Source: Lineus longissimus (lineage: Eukaryota > Nemertea > Pilidiophora > Heteronemertea > Lineidae). From it: a stretch of 64,000 nt of DNA. The translations under genes were made by a program, and so were the position numbers. The notes under the pieces were generated by a model that had not been told where the DNA came from, did no database searches, and saw only the letters and a list, made by a program, of their open reading frames with translations. The stretch lies in assembly GCF_910592395.1 (NCBI RefSeq), contig NC_088321.1:2482001-2546000 (forward strand), read 5' to 3'. How positions within the stretch are numbered: position 1 is the stretch's first letter; each line of letters opens with the position of its first letter. Of the stretch, positions 31,297 to 43,325 are shown one piece after another.

Positions 31297-31610
31297 GCTA
31301 GATTCTTCAGTGTGGCAAGCCTCGAGCTGTGCACTCAACCTCTCTTCAGATTCAATGTTAAAGCGCTGAACTCATCTATCGCTCTTGGAAAGTGTATGTT
31401 ATAGCGCTGCCTTTCTTTGTGAGACAAACTTCTTAGAGTGTAGCGCTGCATTCAACCTCTCTTCCGAGTTTATGTTATAGCGCTGAACTCATCTATTGCT
31501 CTTGGAAAGTGTATGTTACAGAGCTGCACCAACCTCTGTTTTTTTTCTGCTTAGAATTGCATGTTTTAGCGCTGCCTTTCTGTGTGAGACAAACTTCTCT
31601 GGGAGTACAC
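31297..31610 (+). repeat. ~114 bp tandem repeat with AGCGCT palindromes
   Basis: AGCGCTGAACTCATCTAT and the linked 'gctcttggaaagtgtatgtta' recur 114 bp apart (about 31363 and 31477), with other units 'tagcgctgcctttct.tgtgagacaaacttct' at about 31405 and 31568. Just upstream is GTATATAAA (31277), and AATAAAG lies downstream (31813). The region might be an LTR-like or promoter-like unit, but no terminal repeats were found. Confidence 0.5.
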
Positions 31611-31989
31611 TTGTTCACTCATCATTTAATTAGAGTCCAAGGTTGTGGACATAGAAAATATTCTGAGAGAATGAATATCCTGTTGAGGTTTAGTCCGAGG
31701 TTTATAGTACGCAAGTCACAGTGTGACAGAAGTTTGAGGTTGTAAATATAAGTTGTGGGATGATTATGATGACGTAATACCTGCTTGTAAATAGAAGTTA
31801 TGACGAGTTATGAATAAAGATAGTATATGGAGAGCAGTTGTTTCTGGTTATAAATACTAGATAGTTAAGTGTTTCCTGCCCCGTTTTAGCAGGACCTTCA
31901 TATTTAATTAGTTTGAAAGTGGCAAGTCTTCTTACTGCTAGGACGACTTAGTCACACAACACTATCATCATTTTATTAAAAAACGAGTC

Positions 31990-32190
31990 ACTTATAAGTG
32001 AGATATAATACTTTTTGCCCCCTGGTGGTCAAGTGAAGAATCATATTGTACCAAAATTCAGTGTCGAAGGTCACCTGACCTGGGAGTACAAAGTTTCAAG
32101 TCCATAGCCCTAGCTATTAAGAAACGTGCACCACTCTTTTTGAAACAGGATACAGACAACTACATTAATACCCTACCGTGAGCCAAAAAC
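31990..32190 (-). repeat. Family B repeat fragment
   Basis: Has 'acgagtcacttataag', GCCCCCTGGTGG (32017-32028), 'aagtttcaagtccatagc' and 'aagaaacgtgca'. Flanked by 'accgtgagccaaaaac', which also closes the copy ending near 42800. Confidence 0.7.
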
Positions 32191-32784
32191 CGTACAGTAC
32201 AGACAACCTTTATCCTTCATATACACATATGCAGGTAAATTATTCACCAAACTTTGTCCGATAGTTTCATACATAACATTTACATGTCAAAGTTCCATCT
32301 CAGAGTCTTCTCTCCAACTGGAACTTGCATGTACAGCCGATGAGTGATACAAAAAAGTTCCAGGTCAATGTACTCTACAATTAAAATATGATCCTTTCAA
32401 GATCCACAAGTCAGTCCCCACCAACAGAGCAACTCAAAATACATGCACAGCAATCAGGTCAGGACTGCATATCATATTCGGGCTGCACTTCAGACACATT
32501 TCCGTGAAGATTATAAGATCCCTGGGAGGAGGCAGGGGCTAATAATTATGCCAGGCTGAAGAAAGTGGTTGAGTTGTGTATGAAACGCACTACAGACAAC
32601 TTTTTAGCACATAGCTCAGTGAGAATTTTGCGTGCAACAAAATTCAAGGTTATTTGTCCATGTGTCTTAGCCCAGTAGCTAATTCGGCACTTTGTTTACA
32701 TTCAAGTTCTAACACAGCTATTTTAAATGGAATAACACCAAGTTCAGCCAACTTGGCATTGGTCTCCAACACTGACTGAGCAAC

Positions 32785-35008
32785 CCCTCACCGAACGGCA
32801 GTGCACTGAAATTGACTGCATCACACTGCTTTTGACTGACACCCCCACTGCATATGACTTTTTAGGCATGCCATTTTTTCTTAATGTTAAAAAACCACTA
32901 ATTTTGACTGAAAGATCACTGCAAAGCACTGCCACCTGCATATCATTATGAACGACATACAGTGGAACCTCCCTTAGCAGACACCTCTCTATTAAGGACA
33001 ACCTCTCTATTAAGGACACTAGGTTTGGTCCCAAATTGGCTGTTTCCATTCCATTTGACCTCTCTAATCAGGACACCTCTCTATTAAGGACAGCACTTGT
33101 CAGTCCTGAGGGTGTCCTTAATAGAGAGGTTCTACTGTATTTCAAAAACACTGCCTATGACTGAAAGACCACTGATTTCCACTTCTCCAACTCTGATCGA
33201 AACCCGTGGCATTTTCAAAATGACTGAAAACCACTGCTTTATGACTGGTGAGATTAAGATTTGATGGCAGTGTAAAGCAGTGGTAATTGCAGTCAAAGTC
33301 AGGCTGTAGGTGCTGTAATGTATGCATGCACTGCAAGATATCTGCATGGGAGCTGCAGTCAACAGCTGATGTTCTGGGCATCAATATATACACATCAATC
33401 AGTCTGTTAGACCATTATTCTAGAGGCCGCGTGCAGTAACTTTATTTGGATGTCAATTTGATCTTCAATCCCTGACATCACTGAAAGTAGCTAAGTGCCA
33501 TGTGTGGTTTCAATTGTCTAGTAACCCCATCTGACCACTGTCATTATTGCTTCAGTGACAAAGTTTGCAATGACGTAGGTCAAGGACGTAAATTAGTCAT
33601 TTAAAATGGTGTTTTTTTACTGTGACACATCATCATGCAATGGCGATGTCCTCTATTTGTGCACAACTTGTAGATGACGTCATCACTGCCATATTAGATG
33701 CAAACACATCATCTAAAATAGGACAGCAAAAGTAACAGTTGGCTAGAAATTTTTGCTTTTTCGCACAATTTCTTTGGTTGCCATCAGCACCAGCACAGTG
33801 GGGGGGGGGGGTGGCGTCCCCCAAACCTCTCTCGGCATCCGTGCCTGCATGCCATTGAATAAATTATTCATATTAACAATGAAAATGACTGCTCCCTCCT
33901 GGAGGTTTTGGAAATGGCAGTCAAAATCAGTGGTGTTTCAGTGTGGATTCAGTGTGCTGTGAAACATTTAAATTAACACCGAACCCCACTGCCAGCCCTG
34001 TGCATGATGCATAGTGGGGAGTCATTTTCAGTGTCAAAAACAGTGGAAATCAGTCAGCCTAAATATTTAAATGAGCACTGCTTTTGACTGCCCTACCACT
34101 GATTTTGACTATCTTACCACTGCTTGAGACTCCCTGACCTCTCTTTTTGATTGCTGTACAACTGTATGTTTGGTAACGCGTGACTGAAAAACACTCCCTT
34201 ATGACTGCTTTCCACTGATTTCAACACTGCCATATAAATGTAAGGTAATTCTATGGTGGACCTTTCAGAAAAGCCCAATTCAATTTCCCTAAAGATGACT
34301 TCCTCTACCACACAACTTTTAGCCTATTCCAGGGCAGGTTTAGACACAAGTCTAATCCCAATCTCAATAATGAACACTTCTTTGTGTTATTGCTCTTGGG
34401 AAATCCACTGATATAGCAGTAAGACAATACCTACTTATTTGTGGACCATTAAGTCAGGTAAGGGCATGGTCAAAATTGTTCCAGGAAACAAAGTCTCACT
34501 CATTATCTTTTTGTTCTACAAATTTCATGTTCATGCATAACTATTTAGTTGGCTTTACATATATACATTTCTTTCTATTGGTAGAGGCGTGTTATCATCT
34601 TGACTTTTGTCATAGCCAGAGCAGGCCTGGACCTACCGCTGGATTATTTGTATGTGTAGTATTTAGCTTACCTAAGTTAAGTTTGGGAAGCTAACATGAT
34701 TGCCAAATTAGCTTGATTAATGTTATGCAATCAGTAATTAGTAGTTTTCATGTTAAATCAAATGCTGTATATCCGACATTCAGGACTGGCACTCCAACCG
34801 GGGAAGACCTATACCAGAATTGGATCCCAGTTTTGTGATTTGTGAATGTATTAACACCTGGACTTGAAAATATATCATTTAGAAGGGAGTTCCATCTTCA
34901 AGTCTTTACTGAACATTATTAAGCTAGTCCACCCTGAATTTCAAACATATTAGTAACACTGCAACCTGACAGAATCCTGACTGACATCACACTGCTTTTC
35001 GGTGAGGG
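32785..35008. mobile_element. Large non-autonomous inverted-repeat element with subterminal motif clusters
   Basis: CCCTCACCGAACGGCAGTG at 32785-32803 is mirrored by CACTGCTTTTCGGTGAGGG at 34990-35008. The ~570 bp inside the left end and the block 33900-34235 are dense in CACTG, TTTTGACTG, CAGTGG and GACTGAAA words in both orientations. No transposase-like frame exists. No target duplication was found. A TA-flanked MITE (32960-33137) has inserted in the left cluster; 34240-34940 lacks the motifs and may be another insertion. Confidence 0.6.
32960..33137. mobile_element. TA-flanked MITE (Tc1/mariner type)
   Basis: Starts CAGTGGAACCTC, ends GAGGTTCTACTG, with TA on both sides (32958-32959, 33138-33139). 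Inside, 'tctctattaaggaca' occurs four times. Non-coding. Related to the split copy at 6484-7111. Confidence 0.8.
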
Positions 35009-35403
35009 ACTGCACCTAGCCAGATAATATACCTCATCTATACCTCAAACAATTTGTTAAGAAGAATTTACAAAAGTGATTCTTCTGAAAATGGAATTGC
35101 TATGACACCAAGGTATTTTAAAACGCAAAATGCCTTCAAAACCTCAAATTATTGTACAATGTCCAGTGATAGACCATGTGTGAGCTAAGTATAGACTATT
35201 TGCTTATGAGAGCTACATATGGACTTGATTCGCAGCTTGATATAAATGATAGAAAACTATTAAAACATTTGACATTAACTAAATAGCTAGACTCTACATG
35301 TATTAGTGATAAACAGTGTACATGTACAGGACCAATAAACTTTGTTCCACAGCAGTGAACACATCAAATGCTAAAAAAATTATGAAGAGAATAGCCTAAC
35401 ATG
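35009..35403. other. No feature recognised
   Basis: AT-rich, no coding pattern. Confidence 0.35.
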
Positions 35404-36005
35404 ACAATGAAGCGGCCAGGGCCGTTGTGCTCACCTGTAGACATACACTATTTTCTCACCTTGAAAAGTAGGCTTAGGTGGGTTAGGGCTAGATCAAATT
35501 GCTTTTGAGTTATAGCACTTGGATCCGTTTTGGGTGGCCATATCTGAAGCTGGAACAGGCTGAAATTGTGCCCCGGAGAAGGTCTTCTCCGGGGCACAAA
35601 ATGTTCCAGGTTTTGAAGTTGCTATGTAAAACAATGACAAAACGTGCCACATTTTTTGTTTTTTTCCAACTTTGACCTCGGTGACCTTGAAAAGTAGGTC
35701 AAATCAAAAACCTGTATTATATGTGATGCACCATCACCAGATGAACCCACGATAAAAGTTTCGTCATACTAGCTAGCAGCGTTCAGGAGTTATGGCCAAA
35801 AGGTTTTCACAAAGCGCCCCCTATATGCCAGAACAATAATAAAATCGCGCCGAATTTAGGTATACAAGTTACTGTTGCCCCAAGAGACCCCACACACTAA
35901 GTTTAAAGTTTCAAGGTCCAGTGGTTTAAGAAACGTGCCACCATTGTTTAACGGACGACGCGCTATCACTATAGCTCCCCTGTCCTTAAGACAGGTGAGC
36001 CGAAA
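35404..36005 (-). repeat. Repeat related to families A/B, ~600 bp
   Basis: Starts with the same terminus as family A (GGCCAGGGCCGTTGTGCTCACC) in 20-base core and ends with a hairpin 'ccctgtccttaagacagg' + TGAGC. Contains the DR3-type pair TGACCTCGGTGACCT (35683-35697). Inside is a second hairpin around 'gagaaggtcttctccggggcac' (about 35566-35600). Confidence 0.65.
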
Positions 36006-36649
36006 ACCAAATACTAGACTAAACTCAACATTCGCTACACGTACCCGTAATTAACGAAGAGAACCAATGGCAGATAAGATGTACAGGTAGGGATAAAAGT
36101 GAATTAACAAAATAGACATTTGCTATTATAAAGAAAATGGCTTCATTCAAGACTTTTGAGAAGTTATTGAGACAAAGAGAGCAAAATTATAGATATTAAG
36201 TATAAACAATAGCTATGCCTACATTGTACTTTAAAGTATAACAGGGTCATGAAAGCACAATTTTTCTTCAAGACCTAAACCCGCATTCATCCCCAAGGCT
36301 ACCACAATTACCTGAGAAAGAGCATCAAACTAACCGGATTCACATTAGCAAAATATACTGATTAAGTGGACAATGCATATTGGTTAAGAAACGTGCTATA
36401 GTATATAGCCAAATCTACATTTCATGCCATTTAAAGAGATCCAGTCGTGGCACAAGTCTTTATTTAGACTACAGCTGAATGTGGTAAAAATATCTAAATT
36501 GGTGATTGCTTCTCATGCAGCTTATTGGCTAAATAATCACCTACCGATGGGGAACTCGAAACTGCTAACATTTATCAATGGAAGCTTATTCTCGCCTTAA
36601 GTTTCAACCGGGCCGTTTAAAACTCCTGTTTTTTATAAGAGTTTTGCTG
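36006..36649. other. No gene recognised
   Basis: AT-rich sequence without coding features; a few words of the family repeats are scattered near 36390. Confidence 0.35.
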
Positions 36650-36905
36650 TAGGTTACCTTTAACCTCTGTGACCTTGAAAAGTAGGTCAAATAAAAAACC
36701 CATGTGACACATACCTTATGGAGGTTAGATGTACCCATGGTATCGAATTGGTGGCAGGTAATCACATTTCTACATTTTTTCTGAATTTAGCCACCTGTTG
36801 GCAAATTGATGAATGAAATGGAACCAAACTCTCGGCTGTAAGATGACCTGACAATGTACTCATAGGGTGTGTACAAAATGTGGGATCAATGGTCACTGCA
36901 GTTAA
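36650..36905 (-). repeat. Family A repeat fragment
   Basis: One module: 'acctctgtgaccttgaaaagtaggtcaaat', 'agatgtacccatggtatcgaattggtggca' in pieces, 'ttggcaaattg', 'acaaaatgtgggatcaatgg'. It stands directly behind the HECT-like exon. Confidence 0.65.
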
Positions 36906-36960
36906 GAAAACTCTCGTCATTCTCGGGTACATACCTTAAAAAAACTCGATGTACATGGTG

Positions 36961-37344
36961 TCAGGCACCTGCAGTTGAAATAACGCGGCAAGAGTCTTTA
37001 CAAATGGAAGGGGAAAAGTATCCTATCAAGACTACAGCATGAGAAATATTTCTGCCTAAAAGGAACATTTTATCTCTCCCACACCATTCATGGTTCATAA
37101 TGGGAACCTTTTCATTTCTCCTTATAAAAAACTCAAAAAAAACTTTCCGAAAAAAAATTGTAAACATCTCTCTGGTGACACCATCTAGATCTTCAGCCAC
37201 CTCCTCTCCCACTATCACCACTACAATACGATGAAAAACCAAGTCCCTATCCTTCCTGTGATAGTCCATAAGACTTAGAATTGAATCCCTGCGGACAAAG
37301 ATCCTTCTCTCTTGTCCAGCTCCCATTAAAATCTTGAGCTCCAT
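36961..37344 (-). CDS. HECT-domain-like exon (N-lobe)
   Basis: About 127 codons. VVIVGEEVAEDLDGVTREMF fits the V-F-x-G-E-x-x-x-D-x-G-G-x-x-R-E-F signature at the start of HECT ubiquitin-ligase domains, and FLLGRNISHAVVLIGYFSPS fits the following G-K/R-x-I-x-H segment. The catalytic cysteine lobe is not present; behind the exon comes a family A fragment. An acceptor lies at 37372, but the first codons from there are out of frame with the HECT frame, so the true start is unsettled. Probably the last preserved exon of the minus-strand gene described for 38570-45998. Confidence 0.6.
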   Translation of the reverse strand: MELKILMGAGQERRIFVRRDSILSLMDYHRKDRDLVFHRIVVVIVGEEVAEDLDGVTREMFTIFFRKVFFEFFIRRNEKVPIMNHEWCGRDKMFLLGRNISHAVVLIGYFSPSICKDSCRVISTAGA

Positions 37345-37371
37345 TGATCATTTTCGGAGTTGCAGCTAAAT

Positions 37372-38569
37372 CTGAAAGAGCGAAAAAAAAGATTTTGAAT
37401 CACACGAGATAAAACATTGGGTGGGATGAATAAGCCAGAAAATGCTTTTACTCCAAAAGTGCAAAATGGCTAAGCAAAAGTATCAAGAAGTTGATCTGCC
37501 TATTCCAGGAAAGTAATCCAGACATGGGGATCACAAATTGGGAAATCCAGAATATCCAATATTTGCACATTTAAAGAGGGGAATTCATGACACTGCGCCA
37601 GACTAAATTAGTTGTGTCGTCACATTAATCCTTTTGTTTCGCAATAGCAACATCAGTCATGACACTTCAAAGAAAACTGACAACTGGTTTGCCTCAAGAG
37701 CCCAAAGCGATGCGGACATAACATTGTGAATGGACTATAATCTATATTAGTAGGGATTCTTCTCCCCAGAAAATTATCCGGCACACTCTCGTCACGGGTG
37801 GACGTGGTGTATGCACGTACATAATGGAATGCACTGCAAATGGTAGCTAGATTCAACCTTGTCCGCGAACTGAACATACAGTCTGGGTTCCAGGGTGATG
37901 TCCCGTATGAAAATACACAGAGGTATGCATGTGAAACCTCACTGAACTCGCCGGTTACAGCAATACCAATAAAGGAAATTATTCTGAAAGTGTCCTTCCC
38001 CTTGCTTCCGATTGTCTCGTATTGTAATATTTCTGCGCCTAGGATTGAAATTCAATCAGCCCTTATTTTGATACCGCTGTTTGATCAGTTGTTTCGCCAC
38101 AAATCAAAGCTGAAAATCATAGCCTGGTACTGCTGGCCACCATCAGATGGCAGGGTGTTGATACCCCAGGAATTCCTTGATCAACATCGTCCCCGGTGGA
38201 AGATGCGTATGGAAATACACTGAACAATACATGTAAAGAATTGAACGGCACGAGGATACCGCGTGTGTTTCATACACAGCATTCACGTCGTTCATATCAT
38301 TCTTCTTCGCTATCTTCCAAGTTTCATGCAAATTTCTCGCGTTCCTAATAATGGCCCCCCCCCCCCCCCCATCAAAGCCGGAGACTCCAGAGTCTGGCAA
38401 GACTCAACTGACAATTCTAGTTATTGTTTTTTGTAGATGATAAACACAAAACCAACCCGTGTGTTTTAATATTAATCAGATCACATGCTCCTGATGGTTT
38501 TTGGCCTAGAAAACCACTCAACTTGTGATGTGAATGGATCCCAAAAACAAGAAGGACCAGAGAACATAC
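37372..38569. other. Intronic or intergenic sequence, no exon recognised
   Basis: Between the HECT-like exon and the acidic exon I find no segment with both splice borders and a phase that would link them. C16 run at 38355-38370. Confidence 0.35.
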
Positions 38570-39157
38570 CAGTCATTGCCACACCTGGCATGTTTCTCAT
38601 TCTCGGTTGGTTCATGTACACTATCAGCTGCCACCTCTTCTTCATCAGAGCAGTCATCTTCTTCCACATCCTAAAAAGACGCATGTTTTTGAGGTTATAT
38701 GATTACAATACACACTGAATGTGATCCGAAATAGAAATAGAAATCCCCAAATTCACCCTGAGGTAAGTAATCTACATCGATATGTATCTTGCTGTAACTG
38801 TGTTGCTTCATACTCATATACCAGGGATCTCAAAGACCATCCACGCTCCAACACTCACTTTTTGGTTAACTCACATGAATTCCATGATCTCAATTCTGAC
38901 AAACACCAACTAGATCCCCATAAATCAATCAAAATGTTGCTTGAATCAGATTCTATCTCTATATCATGGTGACCTGCTGCATACAACATGTGCATGTATA
39001 TATGAATTACAACTACAAAACAGATGAAACTGCTGGATCTGCTCAAGTTAATCATCAAACACTCTGAACGAAATGAATGGTTAGCCATTTAATCTCTAGC
39101 TATTCACCAGAACGTTTGCACTCATATAAGTTATGCATGTCTATTTGTACACATAAA

Positions 39158-40195
39158 ATGAAATGGCCAGGGCCATTGTGCTCACCTCATGTGGAGGAAA
39201 GATGGATAAAGAGCATGGTATTGTGTCATGTAGTGTTAGGTTTGATGTAGGTCCAAGCAATTACAATTTCCCCAAAATGGCCAATTTACAGTACATTCGA
39301 CCTCTGTGACCTTGAAAAGTAGGTCAAATCAAAGAAGACCCGGGTGACACATTGAATGGTTGTTAGAATTAGATGTACCTATGATATAAAATTGGTGCCA
39401 ATCAGGCAAGTAATACTAGGAATAATGGCATTTTGAAGAATTTAGGATTTGGCCCCCTCCCTGGAGGCCAAACGGCAAATCAGATCGCACCAAACTTCGG
39501 TACCTGAGACCACCTGACCAAGGGGTACATGTGTACTTAATTTGTGATCAATAGTCATTGCAGTTAAGAAACGTGCCATAGTTACGACCTGACGGCCAAT
39601 TTACGCCATTTGACCTCTGTGACCTTGACAAGAAGGTCAAATTAAAAACCTGTGTAACATATATTGTATGGCAGTTAGATGTACCCATGATATCAAATTG
39701 GTGGCAATCGGGCAAGAAGTTAAGGAATAATCAAATTTTTAAGGTTTTTGGATTTTGCCCCCTGGTGGTCAAGTGGTGAATCATATTGGACCAAACTTCG
39801 GTCCCTGAGATTACCTGACTAAGGGGTAAATGTGTACCAAATTTGGGATCAATAGTCATTGCAGTTTAGAAACGTGCCATCGTTACATCCTAACGGCCAA
39901 TTTACACTATTTGACCTCTGTGACCTTGAAAAGGAGGGCAAATCAAAAACCCGGAGGATATATGATGCACCTTTGCTAGAAGTACCTACCATATTTTTTT
40001 CAAAATTTCCCGACTACTATTAAGGGAGATATTGCATATTTTCACTTTTAACGTTTGGCCCCCTGGTGGCCAAACCATGAAACGAATCGGACCGAAACTT
40101 GGTCTCCAAGGTGTCATTACATAAGGGTACATGTGTACCAAGTTTCAACTCAATAGCTCTAACAGTTACGAAACGTGCCCTGCTAACGGACGACG

Positions 40196-40242
<47 letters not shown>

Positions 40243-40293
40243 ACGACGGACGCCACGGTATGGGATAAGCTCACCTCTGCTAAGAGGTGAGCT
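39158..40293 (-). repeat. Family A repeat, full-length inverted copy
   Basis: Inverted counterpart of 3480-4610 over its whole length: starts AAATGGCCAGGGCCATTGTG, three modules with DR3 pairs (39611-39625, 39912-39926 and a variant at ~39298), CTCF-like cores (39757-39768, 40058-40069), (ACG)n, and the closing hairpin (40269-40293). It lies in an intron of the minus-strand gene. Confidence 0.85.
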
Positions 40294-41429
40294 AAAAATT
40301 ATGTTTAAACAGCTGTTAGTTTGAAATCTAAACTATTGTTAGGTTGAAATTTAAAAAGATGTTTTTTCACAGTACATTTGTCAAGGTTGGGTATATGCTA
40401 GATGTACATTCAGAAATAGCATTATGGACTGGAGTTCAGATATTTCTTACTCTCAACTTACCACATCATCGACTGCAACATCCTTCACCATCAATGACGT
40501 ATTAGAGGAAATACCGACATCAGTAAGGCTATCTTCGAAACTTGAAAGTTCTTTCCCAGCAAGAAATAACTTCACAGCTGGTGATGAGCTGGATCCTTCA
40601 ACACAATAAACAGGAGCTGAAAACAAGATTGAAAGTAAATTCAGTTGATAACTGCATGAACATGTCTGGCAATCATTGTTGTCATTGAAAAGATGAAAAG
40701 AATAATACTTTTTGAGGTATTACTTTGAACTTCTTCAGCCAGCCAGTTTCCGAAAAAATGCAATACATAGCAATGTGACCCAAGTATTAGCAGGGTGAAT
40801 GATACAGGTAGTGATAGACATTTTTACTTACCAATACATCATTAGTGACGGAACCGTCGTCTCAATGGGCGATTACTACGAAATGAAATCAATATCTCTT
40901 CTTCAGGTTCATCACCAACGTCCTTGAGCTTTTGTAACTGAACCCAAAGGAGAAAGCTGGGACTTAGTAAGCAAGCAAAATGATTTATCAACACAATCGA
41001 ACTTTTGCAAATCTAACGATATCATTTTCTCTTTGGAAAAAGACAACCATAAAGATTTGTCTGTCTATCATTACTGACTACTGTAAGTGTAATGGCACAA
41101 AGTTTGACCACTGAAGCCTCTAAATACTTCTGATACTAAGGCTGAACACAATTTGTTAGGCGAAAACTGGTGTCAAGTAGATATCTCATCAGTTGGCAAA
41201 CAATGGATACATTGCTTTGCTTTCAAGAAGAATGAAAATCGTGTACCTCTTTCCTCTCTTCTTGAGCGGCTGCTCTCCTCCTCCTTTGTGTTCGAGCCAT
41301 CCTCAAATTCAACTGCGCTTGTCTTCTATCTGATTCCTAAAATATATTATAAATTGTTCTGTAACGTAAGCAATTAAATGTCGAGTGGTATAGTCCCGAA
41401 TATGAACACGGTGGATCAACAATGAAAAT

Positions 41430-42790
41430 GAAACGGCCAGGGGCCATTGTGCGCACTTTATAGATTTATCGGTGGTTAGGAATTCATCCTGGTTAAGAAA
41501 TATTCTACATGTATAGTATATAGGTCAAACCAAAAGTTGGTATGACATGTGATATATCGTTGCTTGGAGTACCTACCATAAAATTATCATTGAAAACAAG
41601 TCACTAATAAGCGAGATAATGCACTTTTTACCTTTTTTTGTTTTGGCCTTCTGGTGGCCAAGTCGAGAATTAGATCACATCGAAATTCGGTGTCTGCGGT
41701 TATATGACAAAGGGAGTCATGTGCACCAAATTTCAAGTTCATAGCTTTAGCGGTTAAGAAACATGCCATAGTTACACTCAAATGACCAATTTATGCCATT
41801 TGACCTCTGTGACCTTGAAAAGTAGGTCAATTCAAACACCTGTATGATATGTAATGTATCTTTGCTGGGAGAACCTACCAAGCAAAATTTTATCGGAAAC
41901 GAGTCACTCATAAGAGAGAAATCACACTTTTTAGGTTTCCACTTCTGGCCCACTGGTGGCAAAGTCAAGAATCAGATCGGACCGAAACTCGTTGTCAGAG
42001 GGAACATGACATAGGGAGTCATGTGTACCAAATTTCAAATTCATAGCTTTAGCGGTTAAGAAACGTGCCATTGTGTTACACTCCATTGGCCAATTCACAC
42101 CGTTTGACCTCTGTGACCTTGAAAATCAGATCAGACTGAAATTCATTGTCAGAGGTTACATGGTGTAGGGAGTCATGTGTACCAAATTTCAAGTTCATGG
42201 CTTTATCGGTTAAGAAACGTGCCATAGTTACACTCAAACGGACAATTTCCGCCATTTGACCTCTGTGATTTTGAAAATTAAGTCAAATCAAAAACCCGGA
42301 TGATATGTGACCCACAACGACAAAATGAGTCGCATGTCGCGCAGAAGATGAGCGTAAAATGACACCAGGACATAATAGAAGAAATTGATATGCTCCGATT
42401 TTACAAAAGGCAGACAATGGTGAAATGAACAACCAGTCTGTCTCAACCTGTCAAGCTCGGAGCGACATGCGACCTGTTTTGTCATGGCGGGTCACATATG
42501 TGATGTACTCTTACTAGGAAAACCTACCATAAAAATGTTATCAAAAATGAGTCACTTATAAGAGAGATATCACACTTTTTAGGTTTCCATTTCTGCTCCC
42601 CCGGTGACCAAGTCAAAAAATCTGATCCGACCGAAATTCATTGTCAGATGTCACCTAACCTGGGGAGTCCTCTGTACAAAGTTTCAAGTTCATAGCTCTA
42701 GTGGTTAAGAAACGTGCCACTGTTTTTAAAACAGAATACAGACAACGACGACGACGACAGACACTGCAATGTTGTATAGACTCCCCTACA
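41430..42790 (-). repeat. Cluster of family B repeats
   Basis: Starts 'gaaacggccaggggccattgtg', then at least three modules each with 'gagtcact.ataag', 'cactttttaggtttcc', 'accaaatttcaa.ttcatagctttagcggttaagaaacgtgcca'-type words and DR3 pairs at 41801-41815 and 42105-42119. A MITE (42307-42495) interrupts it. Ends near 'cagtgagccaaaaa'. Confidence 0.75.
42307..42495. mobile_element. 189 bp MITE, TIR GTGACCC, inserted in family B
   Basis: Termini GTGACCC...GGGTCAC with extended imperfect pairing (GACAAAATGAGTCGCATGTC against GACATGCGACCTGTTTTGTC). It splits the common family B word 'gatatgtgatgta'; ATAT stands on both sides, a likely 4 bp or shorter duplication. A second copy lies inverted at 48650-48845. 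Confidence 0.75.
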
Positions 42791-43112
42791 GTGAGCCAAA
42801 AAGGTAATCTTAAAATAAACAGCTTTTATATGATAAGTAAATGCCATTGATATTTCATTACATGTATTGTAAAGGAGGAGCAAGTCCCTTTCCATTGATG
42901 TCTACCACGGATGACTGCACATCATTGTCTTGAAAATGACATGCAGAAATCGAATTTTTCGAAATCGCCTAGGTTTAAGCAGGTTTGAGACATGAACTTC
43001 CAAACAAATGACATCTCTCAATGCTTGATGGATCAATTCATCATGTGTTTAATCTCCTTGGTTGCTGTGGTGATCATTGCCTAGGGACATTCCGAAAAAC
43101 AGAAAGTACAAG

Positions 43113-43325
43113 ATGGTTCAGTTGACAATCGAGCAGCACGTATTCATGGTGGAAACGTTCCTTCAAACATGAAGTTTGGAGGCAACATGAGCAGCCTTCG
43201 GAGAAAACTTTTCGGATAGACAAACCGCCAAAAAAAGGCTATCTGGGCCAACGACAAAAAGGACTGTGAACACGGTATGAGCGGAAACCGTAGCAAGGGT
43301 AATTCCGGAAGACCATGGATACCCC
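43113..43325 (+). pseudogene. Relic of a transposase N-terminal HTH (DUF4817-like)
   Basis: The frame from ATG 43113 reads MVQLTIEQHVFMVETFLQT, stop, SLEAT, stop, AAFGENFSDRQTAKK, then a basic stretch and KGNSGRPW. This is the pattern M-x-x-T-x-E-Q-R-x-x-x-V-E-x-F-x-R-T-x-S-x-x-A-x-x-A-F of the HTH domain (DUF4817-type) in front of mariner-like DDE transposases. Both stops are TGA where CGA or GTG/GGA-type codons are expected. No DDE domain follows, so it is a fragment. Confidence 0.6.

Noticed and set aside
39158-40293. Helitron identity of family A, from the terminal hairpin followed by CTAA
   Set aside because: Hairpin is adjacent to, not ~10 bases before, the CTRR-like word; no TC start or A/T insertion site could be shown.
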